Assembly (NCBI GenBank): GCA_023213395.1
Contig: CM041465.1
Location: forward strand, 111,545,741-111,609,740
DNA from: Cycas panzhihuaensis
Taxonomy: Eukaryota; Cycadophyta
Length of the DNA stretch: 64,000 bases
Direction of reading: 5' to 3'
A program made the translations under genes and the position numbers. Of the stretch, positions 10,820 to 22,107 are shown in pieces (position 1 is the first letter of the stretch; every line of letters begins with the position of its first letter). Below the pieces are notes generated by a model. The model was not told where the DNA came from and did not search any database. It saw nothing but the letters and a program-made list of their open reading frames with translations.

Positions 10820-11267
10820 TAATGGAAAATAATATAGCACCAAGTATCTCTAATACCAAATGTTGGAAATAGAATGCATTAGAATATGGCAGAACATAAA
10901 ATAATCTTGAATACATCAATACTTCAATACATTCTTATTGCATAAACTGAAAACTCATTGTATTCAATCGATGTTGATAGAGAAGAGTAATACAAATTTC
11001 CCAATATAGGCAGTTTGTGAAGATACCAAGGTTGCACACCCCTCAATATATATAATTTTGGGAGAGAAGGGAAACTCCTCAACCTCTGAAATTCAAATTA
11101 CAATAAAATAATACTAACTTAACTCAAAGTAAACTTAAATCAAATTAACATTAACTTACTCTAACTTACCTACATATGTTGAGCACCCACATGTGTAAAT
11201 TGAAGATGATGAGGTGTGCTCCTCTATTTGGAAGGTGTGAGTGGAGTGATGACTATTAACTTCAACA
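10820..11267 (-). repeat. 5' LTR of Copia A
   Basis: This 448-bp LTR is in minus orientation and is the partner of 1044-1483. Its inner edge (minus 3' end) is TTTCCATTA, a decayed form of a TCCAACA end, followed by two bases and the PBS. A second PBS-like block (10847-10858) with TTCCAACA next to it lies 41 bp inside the LTR. Confidence 0.85.
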
Positions 11268-11272
11268 TTAAG
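11268..11272. repeat. Target site duplication of Copia A, right copy
   Basis: The sequence ttaag is directly right of the Copia A LTR and is the partner of ttgag at 1039-1043. Confidence 0.7.
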
Positions 11273-11469
11273 AAGGAAAAGATAGTTTCATTTTCTACTT
11301 TAGGAATGTTAGGGACATCAATCGAACATATGGTGAAGTGGGCAGATAGATCTTTATTTTCCTTGACTGGCTTATAAGTCACATGAGATGGTTGATAAGA
11401 CAATCAAGTAGGAGGTGATTCCCAAGAGACAATAAATTTTATTTTCCCTTCATAGAAAAATTTGAGTTG

Positions 11470-11800
11470 CCCTTAATGGGATGAGCACATGACCTTCCAT
11501 TTAATCGAGCCATGGATGCCCCAATAAAAGGTTGTAGTCCACGTCAACATCAAGGACTACTATGTCAGTGAGCATGGTTTTATCCTCAAAGGTGAGAAGG
11601 ATATAAACTGATCCCAAGGTCATCTTCTCACTATCATCATAGCCTTAACATCGCCATATGATTAGATTGAGGACTTCTATATCCAAATCTTGAATTATGC
11701 ATAAGGGCATAATATTAATAGAAGAAGTGCTATTTATAACCATCCTTCTAAGGGTACACTCAGAGTGTCGATGGAAATGGTCAAGGGGTAGTGCCATTAG
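11470..11800 (-). pseudogene. Gypsy G0 aspartic protease remnant
   Basis: Read on the minus strand, the segment ending in DVDVDYNLLLGHPWLD is unmistakably that of the G1 and G2 protease regions, with DIVVLDVDVDYN shared. The active site, D-N-G-S-S in G2, reads N-S-T-S-S here, so the catalytic Asp is gone. Stops are frequent in the upstream part. The segment after it leads into the linker that continues at 1043 across Copia A. Confidence 0.7.
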
Positions 11801-12489
11801 TACTTCCTCTCACTCGCAAATGGGATATCTATAAGGTCAAAAGTGATAAGGGGCTCTTAGCTTAGGATGGCACCCAAAGCATGGACAGGAGCATCGATTT
11901 GGCCTAAAGCCTCGAAAAGAAAGGTGTGTTACTTGGGACAACTCCATAAGATATCCATCATGGACATCCATGAAGCCATGGTATGGATCTCATCGACTAT
12001 AAAGAAGGACATCCCCTTCCCAGTAGGTTGGAGAAGTGCCCTTTAAAGGTCATGGCACCTAGGGTGAATAGGAATGGTCTTGGGGATCATAGGGATCTCA
12101 GAGGGTGGATTATCTACAAGAAGATTTTGTTGGGAAGGAGAGGCCCTAGAAGCCTCCTTAGCTACTTGAGACCTTATGACCCAGTACAACGGGGTAGTCT
12201 CAAGCATTTGAATAATTCTCCTCCCCTTATTTGGGTTTAAGAATATGAGGAATATTAGGGACATAAACTAGGAGTGGAAGATGAATCCCTTGCTCTCTTT
12301 CCCTTTGTTTGATTGGGATCGAGGTTAGGGGATGGTCCTCTATTCTTTGTCCCTCTATATTGAGTGGATTGATCTAATTCTCCATGTTTAAAGAAGGGGT
12401 CACAATGAATGAGCTAGTCTAAGTTGGGCTTATATGCTTGATTAAGAGAATAATCATATTATAGAGCAAGATCGGGGTGTTACACCTAA

Positions 12490-12535
12490 TATTATGAATC
12501 TTTATGAAGGCACTCATCATGGAAAAAGTAACATT
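12490..12535 (-). pseudogene. Gypsy G0 gag zinc finger remnant
   Basis: The minus strand reads HDECLHKDS followed by a tyrosine-rich stretch. It aligns with the C-x2-H-x4-H-x4-C finger of G1 (WCSIHRECFHDDSHC at 23840-23884). At least one cysteine is lost. Confidence 0.5.
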
Positions 12536-12833
12536 TCTTCTTAGGGTATGGTTTTGTCCTCCTTGCCTAAGAGGTTTGGGTGTTTCCACCTTTAGGTAGT
12601 GTGGTCTAGGATGCTTGATGCATAGGCCTACAAGAGTCCAAAGGTGATTAAGAGGATTAGAGCTTTAGCTCGTTTATCATTTCTTTAAATGAATGTATGG
12701 TAGAGGTTAGGGGATCCAAAGTTTTATCTATTATTTAGGTATGGCACCTTGGAGGTTATTAGGGTTATTGGTCACATGGCGAAGTGGGTGCCTTACATCG
12801 TTATGATGACCTAAGAGGCTTCTTGATACTTGA

Positions 12834-13118
12834 TTAGATCTCAATGGCCTTAAGCGCTAAGCATTTTACTATGGCAAACTCATATGTCGTCACCTCCATT
12901 TTGAGAACTTCAACATGAACTTCAGGTTTAAGAGCATTCACAAAAATATCCCTCTTCAACTCTTTGGGTAATATGGCCTTCATAGAGTGAAGGAGGTTGT
13001 AAAAATACCTGAAAAACTCATGATTCATTTCATTGCAACCTTGCTTGAGGGAGAGTAGGGCTTTGATCCCACCCTTGAAGGGATAAGATATGTCAAAGTA
13101 GTTGACAAAGTCATCCAC
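12834..13118 (-). pseudogene. Gypsy G0 gag core
   Basis: An open stretch of 94 codons on the minus strand contains FVNYFDISYPFKGG, LKQGCNEMN, LPKELKRDIFVNAL and VHVEVLKM. This is the Retrotrans_gag core of Ty3/Gypsy elements, which assembles the RNA-packaging particle. It matches 23258-23542 (G1) and 37390-37675 (G2) at nearly every conserved position. It ends at the same ALKAIEI-stop position as both sister copies, so that stop codon may be ancestral to the three copies. Confidence 0.88.
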
Positions 13119-14399
13119 AAATTATTGGAAGGAGTGGATTGAGTAAGCAGAGAGATGATGAAACCATTTAAAGGTATCTCCATGAAAAGAACAAGGAAAG
13201 AGCTTCGTTAACATATGGTCATAAGCCCAATAATTGTTATACACCATGGAAAAACTCTTGACATGCTCAGTTGGGTCTTGCAAGAAGGTACCATCAAATT
13301 AGGGTACCTTGGGAGGGTGAGGCAGCAGGTTAGTCCTGAGTACCTCGATTGATAATGGGGTTGACTTATAGTCAACGAAAAGATAAATCCTTAATTAAGC
13401 TAAAGGGTCAACCAGAGACATGGAAGGAGGTAGATACAAATATTTGACACCTCCTTAAGGGGTTTGGGCATATGAGGGATAAGGATTCCTACTTGCTTGG
13501 TGGGAAGAAACTGTCCTAATTTGAGAGAAGGATGAATAGGAGGGAGGTGGGTGAGATGATTGCATTCTACTTAGAGGGTATGCCCCTTATTAGGAGGGCA
13601 TATGAGAGTAGCAGTCTTGAAGAGGGACAGATCCTCCTCGGGAAGGTATCATATATGGGGTCAAACATGAAGATGAGAAAAGTGGATGAGGTATGGGGTT
13701 TTACCCATATGGGCCACTTATAAGAGGTGTGACCCCATAAGGGTGAAGCGAATCTACCCCATAATCTGAAAGAGGATTTTGCCTTCCATGCCCCCAAAGT
13801 TGGGATATATACCCTAGAGGCACGTAAAGAGAAGAGTCCCTCAATTACAAATGAGGACGCATGGGGACAGGCCCCACGTGTCCTAAGGATTAGGGACGTG
13901 AGGGTCCCCTAGGTTATGTGAAAGGAGTATAGACAACCGTAGGTTAAGGTGTAGTTACCTGGTTTAGAAGAGGCATTCTCAACCTAATTTAGGATATGGG
14001 CATGCCCTAGGGAGCCCCTTCGATATGAGGGGCATGCAAAGAAGAAGGAACATTAAGAACGAGCCTTATCATCGCCATGGATAGTTATTGAGATAAAATA
14101 GAAGATGTGGATATAGAAGAGGATGGAACCATGCTTTGAAGGAGGTCATCTAACCACTTTAAAGGTGGATGGACACTTGCAACTCTAAAGCACTATCATA
14201 ATGCCTCTACTATATCTATAGGAGGGGTTCCTACCTGCTCATATGAGTTGGAAGGTTCCTCATGTGAGGCAGGACTTGTAGGTCGATCCTCATGGGAACT
14301 CTTACCAAGGTGATAGTATTCCATGGAGGTAGACACACCTACATCGTGCATAGGGAACAAGTGAAAATCTAGGTGCTCTTGGTTACCCAAATAGAAAAT

Positions 14400-14660
14400 A
14401 GGGTCTTTGCCCTCTTAGATAGGATCTTGGAGGGAACTGAAGGTTTAAACTTAGGTTTCAAAGACATAAGCATGGTATGCCCACTTTGATGGGTATCCCT
14501 CCATTACTAATTCACAATGATATGATGGGATGGGGGAATATGAAGGTTCTTCTGAGATAGAGAAAAGACCTTGCAAGTGACAAGAGAAACATTGCACCCA
14601 GGTTTCACCTAAAAAACCATGAAAGAAAGAAGACAAATAAAATGGTGAAGGCATTAGAGG
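14400..14660 (-). pseudogene. Gypsy G0 gag N-terminus
   Basis: The minus frame includes VQCFSCHLQGL and VMEGYPSKWAYHAYVFET. It aligns with the gag start of G1 (MQRFSRHLRGL...IMEGYPLDSAYHAFASR at 21850) and G2. The initiator ATG has changed to GTG at the equivalent position. The serine/glutamate-rich text between suggests a disordered N-terminus. Confidence 0.7.
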
Positions 14661-14699
14661 TTGCCCAATAAATATAAGACGTATGGAGGGAAAATAAAG

Positions 14700-17111
14700 A
14701 GGCTAACACTAACATAAGGGGGATTATGGTCTTCCCTTACTAGGGGGTAGCCAGTATATGCATAGTCAATAAGAAAGAGGAAATGTAAAAAACTTTGCTC
14801 CTAATGCATAAAAGATGAGAAGGGGTGTTTAGTCTATGTTATGCTTTCCTTCTAATGTAATATACAAATGTAGGAAAGAAACAAAATAGAATATTTTCCC
14901 TTTTGATATACTTTATTTAAGGGTTAAGAAGGGGGTGAAAGGAACAAAGAGATGAAGGGTTAGATGTAATGCACCTAGATACGTGACAACTAATGAAGTG
15001 GTATAACTCTCCCTCCATGCACCCTCTTTGTTAGCAACTTTGCTTCCCTTGTTGTCGTAATGTTGTTGATGAAGTTTTGGCAAGGCTTCCTTGCCTTCCC
15101 CAAGTTTAAGCAAATAAAACAAAGAGAGTATGAAAAAGGAAAGTGCAACATAAACCAAAATAAGAAGTAAGATTACCTCTTGATAAAAATTGCTCGGTTT
15201 GCAGATAGATCTACCTCCACCTAAGTCACACAATGAACAATTACTATAAATAATAAATATTCATACATACATGCTAACTTATTAATGAAAGATATTTGGA
15301 ATGTAAATTTGGTTGTGCAACAATAAATAAGATCTCAAGTAATAGTTTTACTATCTAGTGTGGCATACAACATGTAATGAGTAAGAGAAGCAAGGAGTAA
15401 GAAGGAGTGGGAGTGTTGCCCCAGAATGGTGAGTTCCACTATAATCTAGATTTCTCCCAAATAGATAAATAGGGCATCATGAATAGGTAGCGATTTCTCA
15501 ATGGCAAAGAGTTTTAAGGTGGGGTGATAGGTCACCAATGAAGAAAGCTACATGTTTTGTGTCCAAGTATCATACTAGTTGAGGTGTGGAGGAGATAGAT
15601 ACTAGTTAGCATTAAGGATGGGACTACCTTAGTGGAAGTGGGCTTTTAGAGTTAGAACTCAAACCCAATATCCTCCCTACGATCTCTTCTAGCCACTCCT
15701 ATCCTCTCTACACTAGGAACTAATGATTTGGAAGATGAAACTAGAGGTTTTATGGTAGGGTGAGCAGTTGCCTCTATGATTTATAGTAGTTTTACTCCTA
15801 AGGATCATGAAAAGGGGCTTCTAAATCTAAAAACTATTAAGGAATACTATAGCTAATTAAAAGGATGAAATAAAACTTTAGTGTGTGGCAACAAGATCAT
15901 AACAAAATGACTTACCTCTTTAAATAGAAGTAGGATTGATGTAGGTGAGGGGTTTTGGCTTGCAAAACAAGAGTTTTAGAGAAAGTTTTTATATTTTTTG
16001 AGGAGAAATAAGCTTCTCTTTGAGGATTGATAGCTTGTGTCTAATCCAATGCTATTATTGAGCTTGATCATGATTACTTTCCTTTGCTAAATTCTATTAT
16101 GTGCATGGAGTGCAAGTAAACTTTTAAAGGATGAGAGTTTTTTTTAGAGAAAAATGTGAAATGTTTTGGAGAAAAATGAGTTGGAGAGAGCAAAAAAGAA
16201 GTTTGAATTCAGATTTTTATAGTTTAGGTAATGCCTCAAAACTGTTAGGGCCTAACCTGGGCTGGTCCTAAGGTTGGATCTGATTTCATGCCTATAATAA
16301 ATGTAGTTTTAACTATTTCGAGTCATGTTTAAAGTTATAATAATTGCACCATAACTTTATTGATGGCACTACTAATATATTAGCAGTGTGCTACAATCAA
16401 AATGGTGTAGACAAAAAAGGGGGTAGGACAATAATAGATCAATAAATTTTGATGAAAATTAATAAAAATTTAATCAAAGCTAGCAAAAGAGAGGGAGGAA
16501 ACTTTTGTTAAGAATTGGACTTCCTCTCTAACGGTCTTTGAATCAAATTTGGGTTGTTTTCTAAATCAAAAGTTGGAAGAAACATGAGAGAAACATACCA
16601 AAATAAGGTAGAACTCATTTGAACAATGGCAACTAAGGGTTCTGAGGTATGAATAAAAAGTAAACCATTAATCATCTATGAAATTTACAAACAAACCTTC
16701 ACACTGAGTGATTGATAAGGGGTATCTTTCCATCAAAAACCTCAATAAGCCATGCTTGGCAGACCAAGGGATAGATGAGGCATAATGAGAGGGGACAAGA
16801 TGCTATAAGAAGGCACGAGATGAGCTAACAATCACCCAAACTAAGCTACGAAGGCATGTGAGGGACCTATTACTAAGAGGGGATTAACCATAGGAGCTTA
16901 ATGGTGTCATTTCACTAAAGTCCTAGTCATCATAAGTAGGAGTACATATACAAGCAAGGGGATTAAGCAAGCAATCCAAGCAATCAAGTAAGCATATGAG
17001 CATCCCATACCATAATAATTCTATAAATGTGATTGAATGTAAGGGATAAATTATATACCTAATCTTACCTATGTGATGGTATCCTAATCTATTCCCAATA
17101 CCGAAGAAATA
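14700..17111 (-). repeat. 5' LTR of Gypsy G0, partly deleted
   Basis: The minus-strand sequence from 17111 leftward follows LTR1 of G1 (18921 onward): the TATTTCTTCGGTATTGGGAAT start, the segment with the GTGCAACTGTTGTAAC-like block (about 16330-16420), and the GAAGGCAAGGAAGCC block (about 15090). The region equivalent to the last several hundred bases of LTR1 seems reduced, so the inner edge is uncertain (about 14700-14760). The outer edge abuts Copia C RNase H sequence, showing that G0 inserted there. Confidence 0.7.
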
Positions 17112-17403
17112 GAAAAAGGTAAAGCTATTTCATAATAATCAAAGGATCATTTACTTAGCAAACAATCCAGCTTATCATAGCAGGACAAAGTATATTGTTA
17201 TTAAGTACCATTTTGTTAAACAAATTATGGAAGTAGGTGGAGTGACACTTGAGAAGGTTAACATAAAATAGTATTATGCTAACATGTTCACAAAAATAGT
17301 ACTATTAGAGAAGTTTAAATAGTGCTTAACTTCTCTTGCTTTGTAGAAAAGGTAATAAATGGTTCAGGAAAGGTATTAGGTAAATTGTTATGAAGATGGA
17401 GAT
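17112..17403 (+). pseudogene. Copia C copy a, RNase H tail
   Basis: This is the 3' end of a Copia pol gene. YLANNPAYHSRTKYI, KYHFVKQIMEVGGV and the NMFTKIVLLEKFK-like end match the complete tails at 56940-57110 and 60770-60960. It continues into the LTR at 17404. The front is cut by Gypsy G0. A purine tract GAAGATGGAGAT occupies 17392-17403. Confidence 0.78.
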
Positions 17404-18067
17404 TGTTAGATAATGTAACAACAATATTTTAGAGACAAAAATTTTGACAGGTTGGCAATGCAATTTCCTCCCTAAAATTTTGTGGGGAGATCCAAAGCAG
17501 GCAGGAGCCCCCTTTGGCTAGGGGGTATAGGGGTGCCAGAACCCCTCCTCCCCCCTCATAAATAGAGGTTTACAGGCAATAGCCTTCGACCCAAAAAGTT
17601 AGCATTGCAAACATACTAAATTGTAAAGAGAATTGGGCTTGTTCTTTCAAAATACCCCACATTTCATGGTCGAGATTTATTCCTTGTATAACTCTCTTAT
17701 ATAGCCTGATTTAGGGTGTTTTTCCACTGTGTTGGTGGTATTCAATATATTATATGTACTGTATTAAGTAGAGGTGACTAATTATTATTGTTGTGAGCAT
17801 TCTACTACAAATTATATACATTTCTCCATTCTTAGATAATAAAGATTGATACATTTCCTGTGTAGATATTTTCCTAGTACACTCTTAATGTTTTACCATG
17901 TTATATTTGGTCTATATGTGATGCTTTAACTTTCTGATTTATTTATTATATTGTCTCTAGTTTAAGAACTTGCATATTAAATTTCAATTTCAATTCCTAT
18001 AACTAGTTGAAAAATAGTTTAGATCTTGGTGGTAGTTTCTAATTATTGGGACCTAGATTTCTCAACA
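17404..18067 (+). repeat. Copia C LTR, first
   Basis: This 664-bp LTR starts TGTTAGATAATG and ends CTCAACA. It matches 57214-57871 and 61042-61699 throughout. A GC-rich block AGGAGCCCC...AACCCC (17505-17560) is shared, and TATA-like TATATAGCC lies near 17699. Internal sequence of two different copies lies on its two sides, so it is shared in a tandem array. Confidence 0.85.
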
Positions 18068-18069
18068 AG

Positions 18070-18081
18070 TAGTCTCATAAC
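18070..18081 (+). other. Decayed primer-binding site, Copia C copy b
   Basis: TAGTCTCATAAC sits two bases after the LTR, where the sister copies read TGGTATCAAATC (57874) and TGGTATCATAAC (61702). All derive from the initiator tRNA-Met type TGGTATCAGAGC. Confidence 0.6.
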
Positions 18082-18151
18082 TACTTTTACTTTTGCAGTG
18101 AGTTTATAAAGATTTTGGTATCCACTTTTTCTACACCAAATAGAGAAATTA

Positions 18152-18920
18152 ATGAATACAAAGTTTAAGGTGGAGAAACTCAATGGTAGGAATAACTTTG
18201 AGTTATAGAAGTTAAAAGTATATGATGTTCTAGTACAACAAGGATTGTTCAAAACTAGAAAAGGTAAATCAAAGAAACCCATAGGGATGGATAATGATAA
18301 AAGGGATGATCTAGATAAAAAGTCTCTTAGCATAATATAATTGTGCTTGGCAAATGAAGTTTTATTTAATATCACAAAGGAGAAGATAGTAGTATGATTA
18401 TGGACCTAGTTAGAAAGCTTGTACATGACCAAATCAGTAACGAATGAAATTAAATTGAAGACATAGTTGTACTCGTTATAGATGAAAGAAGGTACAAAAA
18501 TTCTTAATCATTTAAATATTTTCAATACTCTTATTTGTCAATTAACTAGTATCAATGTCAAGATTAAGGATGAGAATAAGGTTGTTACCTTGCTATGCTC
18601 ATTACTAGAATCTTAGGATAATATTGTCATCTCAATTAGTTTTAGCACTATAGATGAATTAGAATATGATTCTATTATAAGTGCTTTACTAAAAGAAGAG
18701 GTGAGGAGGAAGTCCAGTCTTAAAACCTCCATACCAAAAGCTATGATAGAAAGGGGTAGAATGATTGAGAGAGCACAAAGCTCCAAAGATACATCAAGGA
18801 CAAAGTAAAAAAGTAAGAAGAGCAAGCTTAGATATTGGTATTGCAATAAAACATGTCATCTCAAGAAGGATTACTACAAAACAAAGGAGTTCCAAAAAAA
18901 GGAAGATCCTCACAAGGAGG
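18152..18920 (+). pseudogene. Copia C copy b, gag (interrupted)
   Basis: The frame from the ATG at 18152 reads FKVEKLNG-x-NNFEL, then the LSI-x-LCLANEVLFNI, LYMTKSVT and VKIKDENKVVTLL segments of a Tnt1/Tork-like Copia gag. A decayed zinc knuckle (YCNKTCHLKKDYY, near 18838-18876) has lost its last Cys to Tyr. Several TAA/TAG stops are present. The gag stops at 18920, two or three dozen bases past the knuckle, where Gypsy LTR1 begins. The sister copies continue smoothly here. Confidence 0.8.
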
Positions 18921-21685
18921 TGTTTCTTGGCTATCGGGAATGGATATAGATAGGTTGACTTAGGTAAGAATAGCTATGCTTCTCTCTTTTTGCTTTTACT
19001 ATTTCTTTGGAAAGGTAGACAAGAGTATTGCCTCATTGCATGGTTGGCTGCTTCATTTGTATGATCGCCTTGCATCTGTTACTTGATCATGCTTCTTGTC
19101 ATATTATAGGCCTATGACGACTCATGGGACCTACCTTTCTGCAAGGAAGGCATCCCCATAGCACTCTATGACCCTCTACGCTACCTCCACATCACCTAAA
19201 GCCTCACTTGACTTGTATGATCTGCTCATACCCTGACTTTGTGTCTTTGTTGCAACATTCCTGGGAATTTTAGCCCTTGATGCTTTATTTAGTCTAGTTC
19301 ATACACTTTCTGGACTATCCCTAATCACTTAGACAGAAGGGCCAGCCCTTCCTAGGCTTACCACATCTCCTTTTTGGGCTCCTAGAACCTTGACCATTGC
19401 CATTTTGGCTTTTTGGTCTCACACCACTGTAAACTAAGTGGTACTGCGAAGTTTACTACGGTGCAACTGTTGTAACTTATTTTTTAATCTGTCGCGGTAA
19501 TTCTCATCTTTTTCGCGGAATTTCCACATGGACAATTACCCAACTCAGCCCTATCCACACCCTAATCACTCGATTAGTGTTGAGATAAGTATAAATCCCA
19601 AAAAGTCCATCATTTCACATCTATCTTAGCTCTCTAACATCACATTCTACTGTTGCGTTTCTGCTCTTTTCCTCCTCTCCTTCATAGGTGTGCCTACAAC
19701 TCTATAGTTCCTACTATTCCAACTTAGGAACTGCCTACAACAGCTTTGTTCCATGGTGGGAGACCCTCCTCTAAGCACTTTCAAGTAAGATTTATGTGGT
19801 TCTTCTCCAACTTCGCCTAGCAAGTGTCTTCTACAGCTTCTTTTATAAAACACCATGCAGGACCTACTCTTTCTCGTTGGTTATAGGGGTAAATCCATCC
19901 TAAACTCAGCCCAGTAGTTACCCTTTGCCTTATTTTCATAATTTTATACATATTCTTTCCATTAGAACTTATTTTAAAGTGTAATTTCCTGCTCTTTTTC
20001 CTTTTGGTTGTAGTAAGGATCATCTTTCCTTGTGTTTGGCTTTGTATCCTTTGATTCCCACCCCATTTCTCTGCTAGTTTTTCTTCAAGAAAGTAGCGGG
20101 AGAAGGCTCACAAAGTCTGGGTGAAGGGAGTAAGGCAGGCTCCATCCCACTCAGACCTATTCCCCAAGGGTAAACCCCTTCCTATCTTTCTTCTCCTGCA
20201 CCCATGCTTTCCTTGAGTTAACTAGGAGAAGGTGGCATCTTGGCTTACATTGGATATCAGTGTACGCAACCCTTGTTGTGCTGATTCCAGGCCTGCACAC
20301 CTCTCTTTTGGGTCTCTTTCATGCCCCTAACTTTGCCCAGTATCCATTAGGGTCTTTGGGTGAGACTTGTGTAGTGGCTCACTGTCCATAGTGACTTCGT
20401 TGCCTTGGCATCTCTTTGACATCTTACCCCATACGCTCTTATACTTGTTGATTGTCCATAAACTGTCACATAACCCTACCTTGCTATACTTTAAGGCTGC
20501 GTGGAGAACTTTAGTAGAGAGTTTTTCCATCCTGAGGCTACCCTTTCCCTTTCTTGCTTGATGTATATGGTTTTACTTTGAGGAAAGTAGAATTGTTTGT
20601 AGCAATAGTCACTCTAACCTAAAATATAATATTTTAGCATTCATATCATATATTTGCATATATAGTTTCTTGCAGCCCCTTCTTGGAAGGGAAAGAATCT
20701 TGTGAATGCAAGTTTGAAGCAACATCCATGAAGAAGAAGGGTGTTTGACTTTGGGTAAGCCTTTACCCTCCTTTCCTCTTTTGCTTTGCTTACTTTCCTT
20801 GCCTTTCTATTTTGCTTTGTCTTTTATAAGGGGAAGGTAAGGAAGCCCCTATCTTCCACATCAACCTTGGTCACACACTAACCAATTGGTGAGAGGGTAT
20901 ATGCTACACATAAGTGAGGTCCTTCATCAACTGCTATAATTTCTAGGTATGCATCACCCCTCCCCATCTACCCTTTCTCCTTTTTTCTCTTATCCAAAAC
21001 CTATTGCAGCTATTTAATAGATCACATAAAAGCAAAAAGGGAAATAAATTAGCTAGTTGCACCTTTTTTGCATACGAGTATTGTATGCTTATTCTTTATA
21101 AGAAAAAGGCATAGTAGGAATTACATTCCTCCCCCTTTCTCCTATCTAGCCTGGAAGTACCCATAGATGCACCTCATCTAACTTGCTTACATATAAGACA
21201 TTTGTTCTTCTTTTTTCTCTTATCTTTTGGTTGTTGAGTGAAAGAGAGAGAAAAGGAGAGAGTAGTTTTTTAGTCCATTTCTTTACTCCTTCCCTTAGTT
21301 ATATTTGCCTAGACCAAGTAACCTAGGGAAGCCTACCTATGTTGATCTGAGGCCCTTCAGCTATCCTCTTTTATCTTGTGTTCCTTCGTTATAGGAACCT
21401 CCCCATTAAGGATTCCTCTTCTTCCCTTCCGACCATCCAAGGGTGAGAGGACCTTCCTCTTTGAGACCATTCAGGATACCCCTGCATGTGTCTTTCCTGT
21501 TAGATTTAAAAGCTACTCTGAGGTAGTTGGGATCCATTTGCAGGTCCCAAACTCGTGCTCCAGCACACAAATGCCCTACGTGGTGTTCCCTTTTGCTTAT
21601 AGGTTTTCATCTACACCCTGAACATCAGCTGTTGACCACCTCTATTCCTGTTAAGCATAGTGACCATCCTGTAGATGCGGCTCCA
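18921..21685 (+). repeat. Gypsy LTR1 (5' LTR of G1)
   Basis: This 2765-bp LTR runs from TGTTTCTTGGC to GCGGCTCCA. The start is fixed by the break in Copia gag and by the other two LTRs, where a purine tract precedes the same point. The end is fixed where similarity to LTR3 stops. It contains short open frames that are not conserved and that I do not treat as genes. Confidence 0.8.
19590..19596 (+). promoter_or_regulatory. Putative TATA box in Gypsy LTR1
   Basis: TATAAAT follows a conserved CCTAATCACTCGATTAG segment, and the same arrangement is found in LTR2 (33897-33903) and LTR3 (TATATAT at 48128). Position and conservation suggest the element promoter; no start site can be shown. Confidence 0.45.
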
Positions 21686-21849
21686 CTAAAAACCATACTA
21701 GGGACCTTCCAATAAGGGAGCTAGTTTCTATCCCTTCTTGTTGGTACTACTACCTTTTAGTAGCTTTCTTCCTTAATCTCTTTTGTTGGGCAGACCCCAA
21801 CACATACTTTGCATTCTTTTTCCTCTTCTAACACATTGGCAAGTTTTGT
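21686..21849 (+). other. G1 leader
   Basis: A leader of 164 bp separates LTR1 from gag. No recognisable primer-binding site follows the LTR end: the sequence CTAAAAACCATAC does not start TGG. Either the PBS has decayed or the LTR edge is off by some bases. Confidence 0.4.
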
Positions 21850-22107
21850 ATGCAACGCTTCTCACGTCACCTACGAGGTTTGACCCCATTGTTAGAAGAT
21901 CCTACATACCGCCTCCTTCCATCATCAAATTCTGATTCAATAATGGAAGGATACCCTTTAGATTCGGCATACCATGCCTTTGCCTCTAGAGCTCATGAGT
22001 ATCCCACATCTTTTCGAGGGTCCACCCAAGAGGGTGATGATCCTATTTACTATCTAGGTGATCAACATCACCCACTTGATGTCCATCCAAGGGCCATCTT
22101 CTCTTAA
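21850..22107 (+). pseudogene. Gypsy G1 gag N-terminus
   Basis: This frame of 85 codons starts MQRFSRHLRGL and contains IMEGYPLDSAYHAFASR. The same start region occurs in G2 (about 35967) and, in reverse, in G0 (14615). It is rich in Ser, Pro, Asp and His and probably disordered. The sequence after it (22108-22970) is a Ser/Thr/Pro-rich gag spacer now broken by stops and frame changes. The start is chosen because similarity between the copies begins here. Confidence 0.7.

Larger units (their letters stand above)
1044..11267 (-). mobile_element. Copia element A (host of Copia B)
   Basis: This is a minus-strand Ty1/Copia LTR retrotransposon about 10.2 kb long, including nested insertions. It has two similar LTRs (1044-1483 and 10820-11267). 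A PBS matching the initiator tRNA-Met type sits two bases inside the right LTR, and a purine tract sits inside the left LTR. The flanking 5-mers are ttgag (1039-1043) and ttaag (11268-11272), a target duplication with one mismatch. The flanks rejoin into continuous Gypsy G0 sequence. Only a gag fragment (about 8983-9280) is recognisable. The rest of the polyprotein is missing or replaced by Copia B and the unidentified 1890-3548 stretch. The LTRs differ by roughly a tenth by eye, so the insertion is old. Confidence 0.85.
11273..14660 (-). mobile_element. Gypsy element G0, 5' internal part
   Basis: This is the minus-strand upstream half of G0: gag N-terminus (14654 down), gag core (13118-12834), zinc finger remnant (about 12530) and protease (about 11800-11470). 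The order and text match G1 (21850-24900) and G2 (35950-39060). Copia A interrupts it at 11268. It is closely related to G1 and G2 but more decayed. Confidence 0.85.

Noticed and set aside
14913-15233. A 106-codon minus-strand frame as a membrane protein gene
   Set aside because: It lies within the LTR of Gypsy G0 and aligns with non-coding LTR1 sequence near 20780-20990.
18916-18920. Target duplication flanking the whole Gypsy array
   Set aside because: ggagg on the left and gtaac on the right do not match, and the flanking elements differ.
19647-20023. Open frames inside the Gypsy LTRs as genes
   Set aside because: The frames in LTR1 (for example 19647-19856 and 21376-21621) are not preserved in LTR2 and LTR3 and show no known motif.
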